In this document: positions 15,280 through 22,854 of the stretch, one piece after another
How positions within the stretch are numbered: the first letter of the stretch is position 1
Layout of the letters: every line of letters begins with the position of its first letter
Assembly: GCF_029067145.1 (NCBI RefSeq)
Contig: NZ_JAIEFA010000094.1
Coordinates: 1-31,661, forward strand
Direction: 5' to 3'
DNA length: 31,661 nt
DNA from: Helicobacter sp.
GTDB taxonomy: Bacteria > Campylobacterota > Campylobacteria > Campylobacterales > Helicobacteraceae
Notes under the pieces: model-generated
Databases searched by the model: none
What the model was told of the DNA's origin: nothing
The model's input: only the letters and a program-made list of their open reading frames with translations
Translations under genes and position numbers: made by a program

Positions 15280-15804
15280 TTAAGGCAGTGTGCTGATTTC
15301 TAGTGCGAATTTCTTTTGTTTTTGTGAATCTTGAATGTGCAGAGTGATAGAATCCGCTTGCACTTGGTAAGATAAAGAATGGTTGCCTCGCTTCAGGTTT
15401 TGTGTAAATCCGCTTGCATTAGAGAGTTTGTTTTGTCCAAAAAAGATTTCATTGCCTAAGAGGACAGCTTGTAAATCTAGGTCATCAAAATGGCTGTCTC
15501 CTAATAATCGCCGCATAAAAGAATCTTTAGAATAACAGGTTTGATTTAAACAAACTTTGTTTGCATAGCATTCCATTTGGAGTAGTAAAACGCCCGCATT
15601 GAAAATCTCTAAAGTTGTGTGGTTGGGATAGGTTTTGATGAATCCTAAATCATAGAATTTGAAGTCTTTTGTAGAAAAAAAGATTGTTTTGGAGGTAGAA
15701 TTTTGTATGTTTTGGGGCGTTTTGGCGCACCCCAAAACTACAAAGAGAATAAGTCCTAAGGAGGCGAGACTTAGAATTGTTCGCCTGTTAAGATACGATA
15801 CCAT
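15280..15804 (-). CDS. Small lipoprotein encoded directly after flgP
   Basis: A 174-residue lipoprotein with signal helix 10-24 and lipobox VLGC (23-26). The mature part is not recognisable as a known domain; it has a cysteine trio C79, C85, C90 and looks largely beta-stranded. Its start overlaps the end of flgP by 34 bases, with GGAA before the ATG inside flgP, so the two are made together. In Campylobacter jejuni flgP is followed by flgQ and both are needed for the basal disk; this protein is in the flgQ position but I cannot show homology to FlgQ. A role as disk anchor or partner is an inference from position. Confidence 0.82.
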   Translation of the reverse strand: MVSYLNRRTILSLASLGLILFVVLGCAKTPQNIQNSTSKTIFFSTKDFKFYDLGFIKTYPNHTTLEIFNAGVLLLQMECYANKVCLNQTCYSKDSFMRRLLGDSHFDDLDLQAVLLGNEIFFGQNKLSNASGFTQNLKRGNHSLSYQVQADSITLHIQDSQKQKKFALEISTLP

Positions 15805-16370
15805 CTTTTTCCGTCAAGTTTAAGTTCCATACTGACTTGGCAAAGTCCGTCTTTATAAACGGTTTCTACGATTTCTGCATTACGAATCACCGCTAATACT
15901 TTTGTTTTCACGGTTGAGTTTTTAAGCACCATATCTCGCACGGTGTCTTGTGCATTGACGCGGATTCCATACATTTTCTCACCGATTTGTCGGTAAGCAT
16001 CTACGATTGCCGCGCGTTTTGCCAATGCTAGAGCTTGTGCTGGAGAGAGTGTAGATTCTGGTGCAACACCCATACCAATCGCGCTAATTTCAATAATGCT
16101 TGAAGGAGTGATGATTGGCGCGTTTGGAATCACAATATCATCGCCTCCTACTTCAATGCCTTGCAAACCTGCTGGAGAGTTAGAGTTTCTGCCGTGTGAG
16201 CTTGCATAAGGGCTTTGAGAGCTTGAGTTTGCTACTACGGTATTGCCTGCTTTGCCAATAGGGCTAATGGTTTCACTTGTGGATACAGAATCAATTTGCT
16301 GTGCTGCAAATAAACTACTTGCTAAAAGCGTTCCCGCTAAAACTAATGAGATAGATGTTTTTCTTGTCAT
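15771..16370 (-). CDS. flgP: FlgP, flagellar basal-disk protein (LPP20-like family)
   Basis: FlgP builds the large periplasmic basal disk that widens the stator ring of Campylobacter and Helicobacter motors, giving high torque. The 199-residue protein has a signal peptide (1-22, ASSLFA), a Ser/Asn/Gly-rich linker (27-75) and the conserved domain from about 88: AQALALAKRAAIVDAYRQIG (111-130), MYGIRVNA (133-140), then VYKDGLCQVSMELKLDGKRW (171-190). I start at the ATG at 16370 because AAGGA precedes it and a signal peptide follows; the longer open frame to 16502 runs inside maf. Unlike C. jejuni FlgP it has no lipobox cysteine, so it should be a soluble periplasmic protein. A sigma-54 promoter lies just upstream. 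Confidence 0.9.
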   Translation of the reverse strand: MTRKTSISLVLAGTLLASSLFAAQQIDSVSTSETISPIGKAGNTVVANSSSQSPYASSHGRNSNSPAGLQGIEVGGDDIVIPNAPIITPSSIIEISAIGMGVAPESTLSPAQALALAKRAAIVDAYRQIGEKMYGIRVNAQDTVRDMVLKNSTVKTKVLAVIRNAEIVETVYKDGLCQVSMELKLDGKRWYRILTGEQF

Positions 16371-16405
16371 TTCAATCCTTTTTGACATTTGAGATAAAAA
16401 TCCTG

Positions 16406-16421
16406 AAGCAATTAGTGTTCC
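16406..16421 (-). promoter_or_regulatory. Sigma-54 (RpoN) promoter of flgP inside the 3' end of maf
   Basis: The minus strand reads TGGAACACTAATTGCTT. This is GGAA-N6-TTGCTT with the invariant GG (16421/16420) and GC (16409/16408) exactly ten bases apart, matching the sigma-54 consensus. The predicted start near 16397 gives a leader of about 27 bases to the flgP ATG. The -24 box coincides with the last maf codons (Val-Glu-His-stop). FlgR, encoded at 6477-7799, is the expected activator. Confidence 0.85.
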
Positions 16422-18364
16422 ACTTTTGACAAAAGCACTTCTCGTAAATAAGTTATCATTGCTTCTATACCCTCTATATAGAGTGCTTGCGCCTTTTGCC
16501 AAAGGTTTTGCATATTGTTATGAGGCAAATGCAAGCTTGCTAGGGCAATGGCATAAAGAAAATGGCTTAAAGTCCCACCAAATAGAATCCCAATAAAAGG
16601 ATTGTTTTGTCCCTCTTTAGAAAGGATTTCAAAGATTCTATCTAGCGCGATAAAAAGGGATTTTTTGGATTCTACCTTGACTTTGAAGCCGTCTTGAATT
16701 TTGTTTTTAAATGCAAGAATTTCAAAGAAATACTTTTGTGTTTCTTTGGTGTAAAAGTCCCCTTGAAGCGGGTCTTTAAAAAGAGATTTAAGGTTTTTAA
16801 TCTCTTGGGCTTTATCAATAGACTTTAGCTCAAAGTCTTGATAATGCACAGCTTGTGCGCCTGTGATTTTTGCTCCGTCATTGAGATTTAGGATATTAAA
16901 GGGTTTTAATGCCCTAAAAGCTTCCTCTAAAGCAGTGCGCGAGAGAGAATAAAGAGCGTCAGAATAAATATCCTCGCTGAAATTTCCCGCCACAGGGTAG
17001 GCGTCCTCTGGAATCTGTGCCTCTTCGTCTTCATAATAGGAGTTTTGAGCGTGCTTTTTCGCACCTTTTTTGTATCCGCAATCCAAGCCGCACAAAATCA
17101 CATCACTTCCTAAATAACTTGCAAGCGATGCTCCTGCATTACCCACCAAAGGCGCGGTAAAACGCACTTTAAAACGCGGTGCATTGAGATTTGCTGCACT
17201 AGAGCCGTCGCGTTCAAAGAGATAAATTTCTTTCGCAAGACTTTTTGCCTTTTTGTCTAACACGCTTGCACAAAGTAATGGAATCTCTCCTAATGGAGCG
17301 GCTTTTAATACTTCATCTAGATAATCGTGTCGCTCAATTTCTATTTGAAAATCTGGCGTAATGCCTGCCTTAAGAAGCGGTTTTAGCGCAGTTCCACAAC
17401 TAAAAAGAATCATTTTGTGCTGGTTTTGTTTAATAAAAGGAAGCAAGAAATCAAGGCTAGGACCATTTGCTATGACGCAAATAGGAGCATTAATGCGTTT
17501 AGGTTCTAAAAGCATAGGCGCAAGAGGAAAGCTTAGTTTATTGACGATTCCGCGCATTTCATCTTCAAAAGTTCCCCAGCCACGCAAGGTTTGCGAATGC
17601 ATTTCAAAAACGATTCCGCGCGCACTTTGATTGAGCGGCGTTTGATACATCATCAGTTCAAAGCGCACGATAGAAGTGCTGATTTTGCGCGTCAAAAAGA
17701 AATGGTTGATATAGTCTCGGTGCATCATACTTTCTAAGAAAATGTAACCCGCTCTGTGTTCAGTTTTGCTAAAAAGCAAGGCAAAATCCACAAAAAAGCA
17801 CGCGATTCTAAACAAATCAAAGGATTCCTCAAAAATAAAGAAATTATGAATCATCGCATAATTTTCTGCTAAAATCTGCAAGAAAATTCCTCCTCCTAAG
17901 CCAAAGAGATTGAGGCTTGGCAAAAAATCACTTGGCAAGTGATAAGCAGCAACCCCGCCATTGTCTGCGGCAAATTCAAGGATTCCATTGATTAAAATAC
18001 TGCTATAAGGGAACTTTTCATTCATCATTTCTGCACGCGTGCCATAAATACGATTCCATTTTTCGTTAATCGGAGGATTATAAGCGCAATTTTGATGCAC
18101 TTCTAGCATACTTGATTTGCCATCAATCAAAGGGAAAAGGAAGCTATTTTGTGCAAAATTAAGAATGTTGATTCCTTCTTCTCCAATATAAAGTTGATAT
18201 TCTTTAGCGGGTTGTTGCAATCTTTCAAATAAATTGGGATAATCGGTTTGAAAAAATGCAAGGTTTTGATGGAATCGTGAGGTTACAAAGGCTTCAATTT
18301 CTTCACAACTGCTATTTTGTAAGACTTCTACAATTCCTCTGTATTTTTGGTTTTGATTTGTCAT
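16412..18364 (-). CDS. Motility accessory factor (Maf/PseE-type flagellin glycosyltransferase)
   Basis: A 650-residue cytoplasmic protein of the Maf family, which transfers pseudaminic or legionaminic acid to flagellin before export, a step needed for filament assembly in this phylum. The central DUF115/MptE-like domain begins near residue 298 with ANGPSLD (nucleotide-sugar pocket) and continues through FSCGTALKPLLKAGITPDF and LVGNAGASLASYLGSDVILCGLDCGY (about 405-430). Flanking N- and C-terminal helical regions are as in other Maf proteins and the length is typical. First gene of the cluster; its stop lies 41 bases before flgP. It has its own extended -10 promoter, so it can be expressed apart from the sigma-54 transcript. 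Confidence 0.9.
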   Translation of the reverse strand: MTNQNQKYRGIVEVLQNSSCEEIEAFVTSRFHQNLAFFQTDYPNLFERLQQPAKEYQLYIGEEGINILNFAQNSFLFPLIDGKSSMLEVHQNCAYNPPINEKWNRIYGTRAEMMNEKFPYSSILINGILEFAADNGGVAAYHLPSDFLPSLNLFGLGGGIFLQILAENYAMIHNFFIFEESFDLFRIACFFVDFALLFSKTEHRAGYIFLESMMHRDYINHFFLTRKISTSIVRFELMMYQTPLNQSARGIVFEMHSQTLRGWGTFEDEMRGIVNKLSFPLAPMLLEPKRINAPICVIANGPSLDFLLPFIKQNQHKMILFSCGTALKPLLKAGITPDFQIEIERHDYLDEVLKAAPLGEIPLLCASVLDKKAKSLAKEIYLFERDGSSAANLNAPRFKVRFTAPLVGNAGASLASYLGSDVILCGLDCGYKKGAKKHAQNSYYEDEEAQIPEDAYPVAGNFSEDIYSDALYSLSRTALEEAFRALKPFNILNLNDGAKITGAQAVHYQDFELKSIDKAQEIKNLKSLFKDPLQGDFYTKETQKYFFEILAFKNKIQDGFKVKVESKKSLFIALDRIFEILSKEGQNNPFIGILFGGTLSHFLYAIALASLHLPHNNMQNLWQKAQALYIEGIEAMITYLREVLLSKVEH

Positions 18365-18391
18365 TGCGATTCCTAAAATTTTAATCTGCGC

Positions 18392-18400
18392 ATTTTAGCA
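18392..18400 (-). promoter_or_regulatory. Extended -10 promoter of maf
   Basis: On the minus strand TGCTAAAAT is an extended -10 (TGn plus TAAAAT), giving a leader of about 21 bases. It is preceded by AT-rich DNA without a -35. Confidence 0.5.
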
Positions 18401-18450
18401 AAAATTTTAAAAAGCAAGGACAAAAAAGCAAAATTTTTGAGTTTGTAGTT

Positions 18451-18456
18451 TATAAT
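18451..18456 (+). promoter_or_regulatory. -10 box of prs
   Basis: TATAAT, with a predicted start near 18463 and a leader of about 25 bases to the prs ATG. It is divergent from the maf promoter within a 123-base gap. Confidence 0.55.
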
Positions 18457-18487
18457 ATCTGCTTTGAAATTTTTTTAAAGGCAGCTT

Positions 18488-19417
18488 ATGCAAGATTACA
18501 AGATTTTTACAGGAACTGCGCACCCAGAGTTTTCTCAACGCGTTGCAAAAGAGTTGGATATTGAGCTATCCCAAGCGGAAGTAACGCGCTTTAGTGATGG
18601 AGAAATTGGGATTCGTATTTGTGAAAGTGTGCGAGGGAAAGATGTGTTTGTGATTCAATCCACTTGCGCTCCCGCGAATGATAATTTAATGGAATTACTC
18701 ATTATGATTGACGCACTCAAACGCAGTTCGGCAAAATCTATTAATATCATTATGCCTTATTTTGGTTATGCAAGACAAGACCGCAAAGCTTCCCCCCGCG
18801 TCCCTATTAGCGCGAAATTGGTTGCGGATTTGCTGCAACGAGCCGGCATTACGCGACTTGTCGCAATGGATTTGCACGCGGGACAGATTCAAGGATTTTT
18901 TGATATTCCCGTGGATAATCTTTATGGTTCTATTGTTTTTAAAGAACACATTATCTCTAAGAATTTTAAAAATCCTATTGTGGCAAGTCCAGATATTGGC
19001 GGAGTAGCGCGCGCAAGATATTTTGCTAAACTTTTGGGGTTGGACATCGTCATTATTGACAAACGACGCGAAAAGGCAAATGAAAGCGAAGTAATGAATG
19101 TGATTGGGAATGTGGAGGGCAAAGATGTGATACTGATTGATGATATAATTGACACCGCAGGCACAATGGTAAAGGCGGCAAGTGCGTTTAAGCAAAAAGG
19201 TGCAACAAGTGTGGTTGCACTTGGCACTCACGCGGTTTTTAGCGGAGCAGCTTATCAGAGAATCCAAGCAAGTGAGATTGATGAAGTGATTGTTACAGAT
19301 ACGATTCCTTTGAAACAAACTTGTGAAAAAATCAAGATTTTGAGCGTTGCACCTTTGTTTGCAGAAGTGATTAAGAGGATTAATAAAGATGAAAGCGTTA
19401 ATTCACTTTTTGCTTAG
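18488..19417 (+). CDS. prs: Ribose-phosphate pyrophosphokinase
   Basis: Makes PRPP from ribose 5-phosphate and ATP for nucleotide, histidine, tryptophan and NAD synthesis. The 309-residue class I enzyme has FSDGEIGIRI near the N-terminus, the ATP-binding PYFGYARQDRK region (about 93-103), the metal site DLHAGQIQGFFDIPVDNLYG (128-147) and the PRPP loop VILIDDIIDTAGTM (about 213-226). The length is normal. The next gene starts inside its 3' end (29-base overlap), which is unusual for prs, so the two are translated from one message. Confidence 0.97.
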   Translation: MQDYKIFTGTAHPEFSQRVAKELDIELSQAEVTRFSDGEIGIRICESVRGKDVFVIQSTCAPANDNLMELLIMIDALKRSSAKSINIIMPYFGYARQDRKASPRVPISAKLVADLLQRAGITRLVAMDLHAGQIQGFFDIPVDNLYGSIVFKEHIISKNFKNPIVASPDIGGVARARYFAKLLGLDIVIIDKRREKANESEVMNVIGNVEGKDVILIDDIIDTAGTMVKAASAFKQKGATSVVALGTHAVFSGAAYQRIQASEIDEVIVTDTIPLKQTCEKIKILSVAPLFAEVIKRINKDESVNSLFA

Positions 19418-19976
19418 TTTTTTGTGTGTAGGAATCTTATGCGCGCAAGAAAATGCGCAAAGTATGGAATCACAAAAGATTCAAGTTATTTTGGAGACTA
19501 CTTCAGGCAAGATAGTGTTAGATTTGTTTCCGCAAGTTGCACCCAAAGCGGTAGAAAATTTTGTTACGCATACTAACGAGGGCTATTATAATGGCACGAT
19601 TTTTCATCGCGTGATTCGTAGATTTATGATTCAAGGAGGCGACCCAAGTGGCACAGGAAGCGGAGGAGAATCTATTTGGGGAAAAGATTTTGAAGATGAG
19701 ATTGTAAAGGGTTATGCGTTTGATAGGGCAGGGATTTTGGCAATGGCAAATGCTGGGGAAAATACGAATGGAAGTCAATTTTTTATTACCACGACGCGCA
19801 CTCCGCATTTGAATGGCAAGCACACGATTTTTGGCGAGATTAGTGAGGATTCTAAAGAGGAGAGTTTTAAAACTTTGCGTAAAATAGAATACACCCCGAC
19901 TAATTCGCAAGATAAGCCCATCAAGGAACAAAAAATCTTAAAGGCTTATGTGATTCAAAATTCCGCAACGCAATGA
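19389..19976 (+). CDS. Exported cyclophilin-type peptidyl-prolyl isomerase
   Basis: A 195-residue cyclophilin with an N-terminal signal peptide (hydrophobic 4-18, probable cleavage after LCA at 17-19). The Cys there does not fit a lipobox, so a soluble periplasmic protein is likely. The domain shows FHRVIRRFMIQGGDP (72-86, catalytic R74), GSQFFI (128-133) and PHLNGKHTIFG (139-149, His at 145). Role: folding of periplasmic or outer-membrane proteins. It overlaps the end of prs by 29 bases with AGAGGA before the start. The stop is followed within 20 bases by an intergenic repeat. It is distinct from the cytosolic cyclophilin at 2144-2632. Confidence 0.92.
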   Translation: MKALIHFLLSFLCVGILCAQENAQSMESQKIQVILETTSGKIVLDLFPQVAPKAVENFVTHTNEGYYNGTIFHRVIRRFMIQGGDPSGTGSGGESIWGKDFEDEIVKGYAFDRAGILAMANAGENTNGSQFFITTTRTPHLNGKHTIFGEISEDSKEESFKTLRKIEYTPTNSQDKPIKEQKILKAYVIQNSATQ

Positions 19977-19993
19977 CGACAAGCTAACCACCT

Positions 19994-20056
19994 CGTCATT
20001 GCGAGCGAAACGAAGCAATCCAAATGTAAGAATCTTGCTTTTAAGATTCCATTGTT
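19994..20056 (+). repeat. Intergenic repeat element (copy 3), left end only
   Basis: CGTCATTGCGAGCGAAACGAAGCAATCC (split here as 19994-20021) is followed by AAATGTAA and the hairpin GAATCTT gctttt AAGATTC (20030-20049), then CCATTGTT. It matches the left half of the copy at 12667 base for base over long stretches; no inverted right end is present. It lies in the gap between the cyclophilin and the next operon and may act as a terminator. Confidence 0.65.
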
Positions 20057-20079
20057 ATTGAATTTTAATCTTTTTGTCT

Positions 20080-20085
20080 TATAAT
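20080..20085 (+). promoter_or_regulatory. -10 box for the operon 20118-22812
   Basis: TATAAT immediately after the repeat element, preceded by a T-rich track (TTTTTGTCT). The predicted start near 20092 gives a leader of about 26 bases. Confidence 0.5.
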
Positions 20086-20117
20086 TCTTATTTATTTTCT
20101 AAAAATTTGGGGATATT

Positions 20118-20774
20118 TTGCAAACACTCCATCAAGCGTTATTGCTAAAAAAGCTTTATTTATTGCAATCTTTTGGATTTGATTATTGTAATCCGCAATT
20201 TTTAGTGCCTGCACAAAAAAGATTCCAAAGTCAAAATCAAGGTGATTTGAGGCAATTAATAGAATCTTGTAAGTTGTGCGCACAAAAAACTTCCTTGCCA
20301 AGCGCGGGATTGTGTCATCAAAACTCTAAGCTTATTTTTCTCACACTTATGCCTTTATTGGATTCGCAGTCGCGTTTTGCTTCTAAAAGTGCGCAAATGT
20401 TGAAAAATATCATTGAACGCGTCTTTGATTTGAGTTTGCGAGAGGTTTCTATTTTGTCGCTCTTAAAATGTGAGATTCCGCAAAATTCCCAACAAATTTG
20501 CATAGAATCGTGTATGGGATATTTTCTCAAGCAAATTGAATTTGCGCAAAGTCCAATCCTTGTTTTGCTTGGAGCAGAAGCGTATTTTTATCTTACACAA
20601 GATGGAAGTGATTATGGAAATGTGCAGGGTAAATTGCTAAAATGGAATCATTTAAAACTTTTTCCAACTTTTAGCTTAAGCCAACTCCTAAGGCAGCCAG
20701 AATTAAAAATCAATGCGCACAAGGAGTTTTTACACCTTAAAGAATTATTAAAGGAAGAGAAACAATGCAATTAA
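20118..20774 (+). CDS. Degenerate family-4 uracil-DNA-glycosylase-like protein
   Basis: A 218-residue protein with the layout of the iron-sulfur uracil-DNA glycosylase family 4: a Cys pair C51-x2-C54 in ESCKLC, C118 in LLKCEIP, C132 in ESCMGYF, then the conserved QIEFAQSPILVLLGAEAYFYL (139-159) and a C-terminal TFSLSQLLRQPELK (184-197). The catalytic elements are missing: the GEAPG loop is replaced by IFLTLMPLL (73-81) and the HPS motif by SLS (186-188). I infer a protein that keeps the Fe-S fold but is unlikely to excise uracil. The start is a TTG preceded by GGGGA. It overlaps the next gene by 10 bases. Confidence 0.7.
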   Translation: MQTLHQALLLKKLYLLQSFGFDYCNPQFLVPAQKRFQSQNQGDLRQLIESCKLCAQKTSLPSAGLCHQNSKLIFLTLMPLLDSQSRFASKSAQMLKNIIERVFDLSLREVSILSLLKCEIPQNSQQICIESCMGYFLKQIEFAQSPILVLLGAEAYFYLTQDGSDYGNVQGKLLKWNHLKLFPTFSLSQLLRQPELKINAHKEFLHLKELLKEEKQCN

Positions 20775-22024
20775 AAAACAACTTTAAAAGAGGTTTAAAA
20801 AATCTGTGGATTGCACTTATCATTAGTGCGTTAGTGATTCCTCCCTTTGCCAATGCAAGCGGTAAATATCTTTCGCCTCTGCCGCTTCCAAATATAGAAG
20901 TGCTGAATGTAGAATCACAAAAGTGTAGCACGAGTTGCCTAAAGGAGCTTTTGGAAAAAGAACAAGTTTTTTCTTTTATTGCAAAAATTGATGAAAGCAA
21001 TCAGAATAAGGAAATGATAGAACAGCTCAATCAGCTTTTATCACAGCTTGAAATCTCGGAAATTCCTTATTTTTTGGGTTTGCAAAAATCTTTGTTTCAC
21101 ATTGCCTTGCTATTTCCACGCAAAGCGATTGGACGCTATTCTAGCACGACAATGAATACGATTTTGAGTTATCTTTTGCTTCAAAGGGGAGGTTTTAACT
21201 TTGAAGTTTTTGACTCTCAAGGCGAATCTTTGGAGGATTTGCAAGCAGCATTGGAAAAAATATATGCTAAGGGACATCGTCAAGTGATTGCGGTTTTGAC
21301 ACAAGAGGGAGCAAATCATCTTGCGTCAATGCGTATGGATTTGTCTATTTTTATTCCAAGCGTGCATAAATCTCAAATTTTGTCCAATGCTAACGATTCC
21401 TCTTCTCTTATTTTTGGTGGAATTAGCTATGAAGAACAGATTAAAAAATTATCCGAGATTCAACCCCATATTCGTGCAGCAAGCTTTTATGATTCTGGAA
21501 ATATTGGCAAGCAAATGCAGCAATACACGCAAGCCGCAAATGAAAATTTACAACTTTCTAAAAGTTTTAGCCTCAAACAAGGTTCTGAATTGCCAAAGGA
21601 AATTAAGGCATTAAGGGGAGCTTTACAAGGCACAAGAATCTTTTTGAATACGCCCATTACAAATTCTAGCATTATTCTTTCGCAGCTGACTTATAATAGC
21701 ATTCGCCCCAATGGAATCTACTCTACACAAATAAATTATAATCCAAGCTTGCTTTCTATTACGCAAGAACGCGATAGAAAAAATATGTTTATTGCTAATT
21801 CCATTGCTCCGCTGGATAGTTTGTTTGTGGAGCAAGCAAAATTGCTAGATGTGGATTTAGAATACGATTGGATTAATTATGCTACGGCTTTTGGGATTGA
21901 ATATTTTTATCGCAAGAGTTTTCCGGGTGCAAAACGATATTTCAAAGAGAGAATCAAGGATAATCAGGTGCAATATAATATTGAGATTCTTACACCTACA
22001 AACAATCGTTTCGCGCCGCTTTAA
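20765..22024 (+). CDS. Exported protein, possibly periplasmic-binding-protein fold
   Basis: A 419-residue protein with a signal peptide (hydrophobic 14-28, cleavage near FANAS at 28-32) and a cysteine pair C54/C58 at the start of the mature part. The alternation of hydrophobic strands (RQVIAVLTQEG, SSLIFGG, SFYDSGNIGKQ, TRIFLNTPI) looks like a type 1 periplasmic-binding-protein or LppC-like fold, but I do not recognise the family with certainty. It overlaps its neighbours at both ends (10 bases upstream, TAATG downstream), so it is made together with the UDG-like protein and the metalloprotease. Ribosome-binding site GGAAGAG precedes the ATG. Confidence 0.75.
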   Translation: MQLKNNFKRGLKNLWIALIISALVIPPFANASGKYLSPLPLPNIEVLNVESQKCSTSCLKELLEKEQVFSFIAKIDESNQNKEMIEQLNQLLSQLEISEIPYFLGLQKSLFHIALLFPRKAIGRYSSTTMNTILSYLLLQRGGFNFEVFDSQGESLEDLQAALEKIYAKGHRQVIAVLTQEGANHLASMRMDLSIFIPSVHKSQILSNANDSSSLIFGGISYEEQIKKLSEIQPHIRAASFYDSGNIGKQMQQYTQAANENLQLSKSFSLKQGSELPKEIKALRGALQGTRIFLNTPITNSSIILSQLTYNSIRPNGIYSTQINYNPSLLSITQERDRKNMFIANSIAPLDSLFVEQAKLLDVDLEYDWINYATAFGIEYFYRKSFPGAKRYFKERIKDNQVQYNIEILTPTNNRFAPL

Positions 22025-22812
22025 TGCTAAAGAATCTTAAATTACCCATTGGTTTTCCGCCAAATCTTGTTTTGAAGGTGGTTCAAAAAAGACATTTTAA
22101 ACATTTAAAAATGCGATTCTGCGCGGATTCTACCTTGATTGTGAATTTACCAAGATATGTGAGCCAAAGGTCTTGCGAGGAATTTATCGCAACAAATTTA
22201 CAATGGATTTTGACGCATTTTGACGCAATCAAGCGACAAAAAGCGGATATTTCTTTACATCAATTTTATTTGTTTGGGCAGTGGGTAGAGTTTGAAACGT
22301 TTTTGCTTGATAGAGAATTAGAATCTTATTTGCAAAAAAGATTGCAAGATTTTGGCTTTGGGGGAGATTGTGCGATTCTTATGCGATTATGGCAAGCGGT
22401 AATGCAAGAGGATTTGCCAATGAATCGGATAGTAAGGTCAAAGCTTCAATCTCTTTTGAGAATGGTTTATCAAAAAGCTTTGGAATCGTATATTTCTTTG
22501 CGTATTAATGTAATTTCACAAAAAATGCAGCTTTTTCCAAAGTCTATTTGTTATGGCAAAAGTTATCGTCAATTAGGCTGTTGTAGAGCCAAAGACCAAT
22601 CTATTCGCTTCAGTTTGCGCTTGGCATTAATGCCGTATTTTTGTATTGATTCTGTGATGATTCACGAGTTAGCGCATTTGCATTATCCTCATCACGGGCA
22701 GGATTTTTGGAATCTTGTGCGGATATTTGATAGCAATCCTCAAAGCATTCAAGAGTGGCTACAAGCCAATTCTTCCCTTAATGCAAAACTTTATCAAAAA
22801 ATTTTTAAGTAA
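22024..22812 (+). CDS. YgjP/WSS1-like zinc metallopeptidase-domain protein
   Basis: A 262-residue protein of the YgjP (DUF45/M48-related) family. The zinc site is visible as HELAH (214-218) with a third ligand at H224 in PHHGQDFW, and the upstream CYGKSYRQLGCCRAKDQSIRFSLRL is the family's conserved block (tryptophan of W-G-SC replaced). No signal peptide, so cytosolic. Its biological substrate is unknown; relatives include SprT/Wss1-like proteases acting on DNA-protein crosslinks. That would be in keeping with the UDG-like gene in the same operon, but it is inference. Start overlaps the previous stop (TAATG). Confidence 0.85.
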   Translation: MLKNLKLPIGFPPNLVLKVVQKRHFKHLKMRFCADSTLIVNLPRYVSQRSCEEFIATNLQWILTHFDAIKRQKADISLHQFYLFGQWVEFETFLLDRELESYLQKRLQDFGFGGDCAILMRLWQAVMQEDLPMNRIVRSKLQSLLRMVYQKALESYISLRINVISQKMQLFPKSICYGKSYRQLGCCRAKDQSIRFSLRLALMPYFCIDSVMIHELAHLHYPHHGQDFWNLVRIFDSNPQSIQEWLQANSSLNAKLYQKIFK

Positions 22813-22854
22813 AGTCTGTTGATTGATTTATGTTTTTATGCAAAGCAAGCCTCA

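Noticed and set aside
15280..15804. Calling the lipoprotein after flgP FlgQ
   Set aside because: Only position supports it; I see no sequence resemblance that I could name, so it is left as unknown.
16371..16502. N-terminal extension of flgP by 44 codons
   Set aside because: It would lie inside maf, bury the signal peptide and ignore the sigma-54 promoter and ribosome-binding site immediately upstream of the ATG at 16370.
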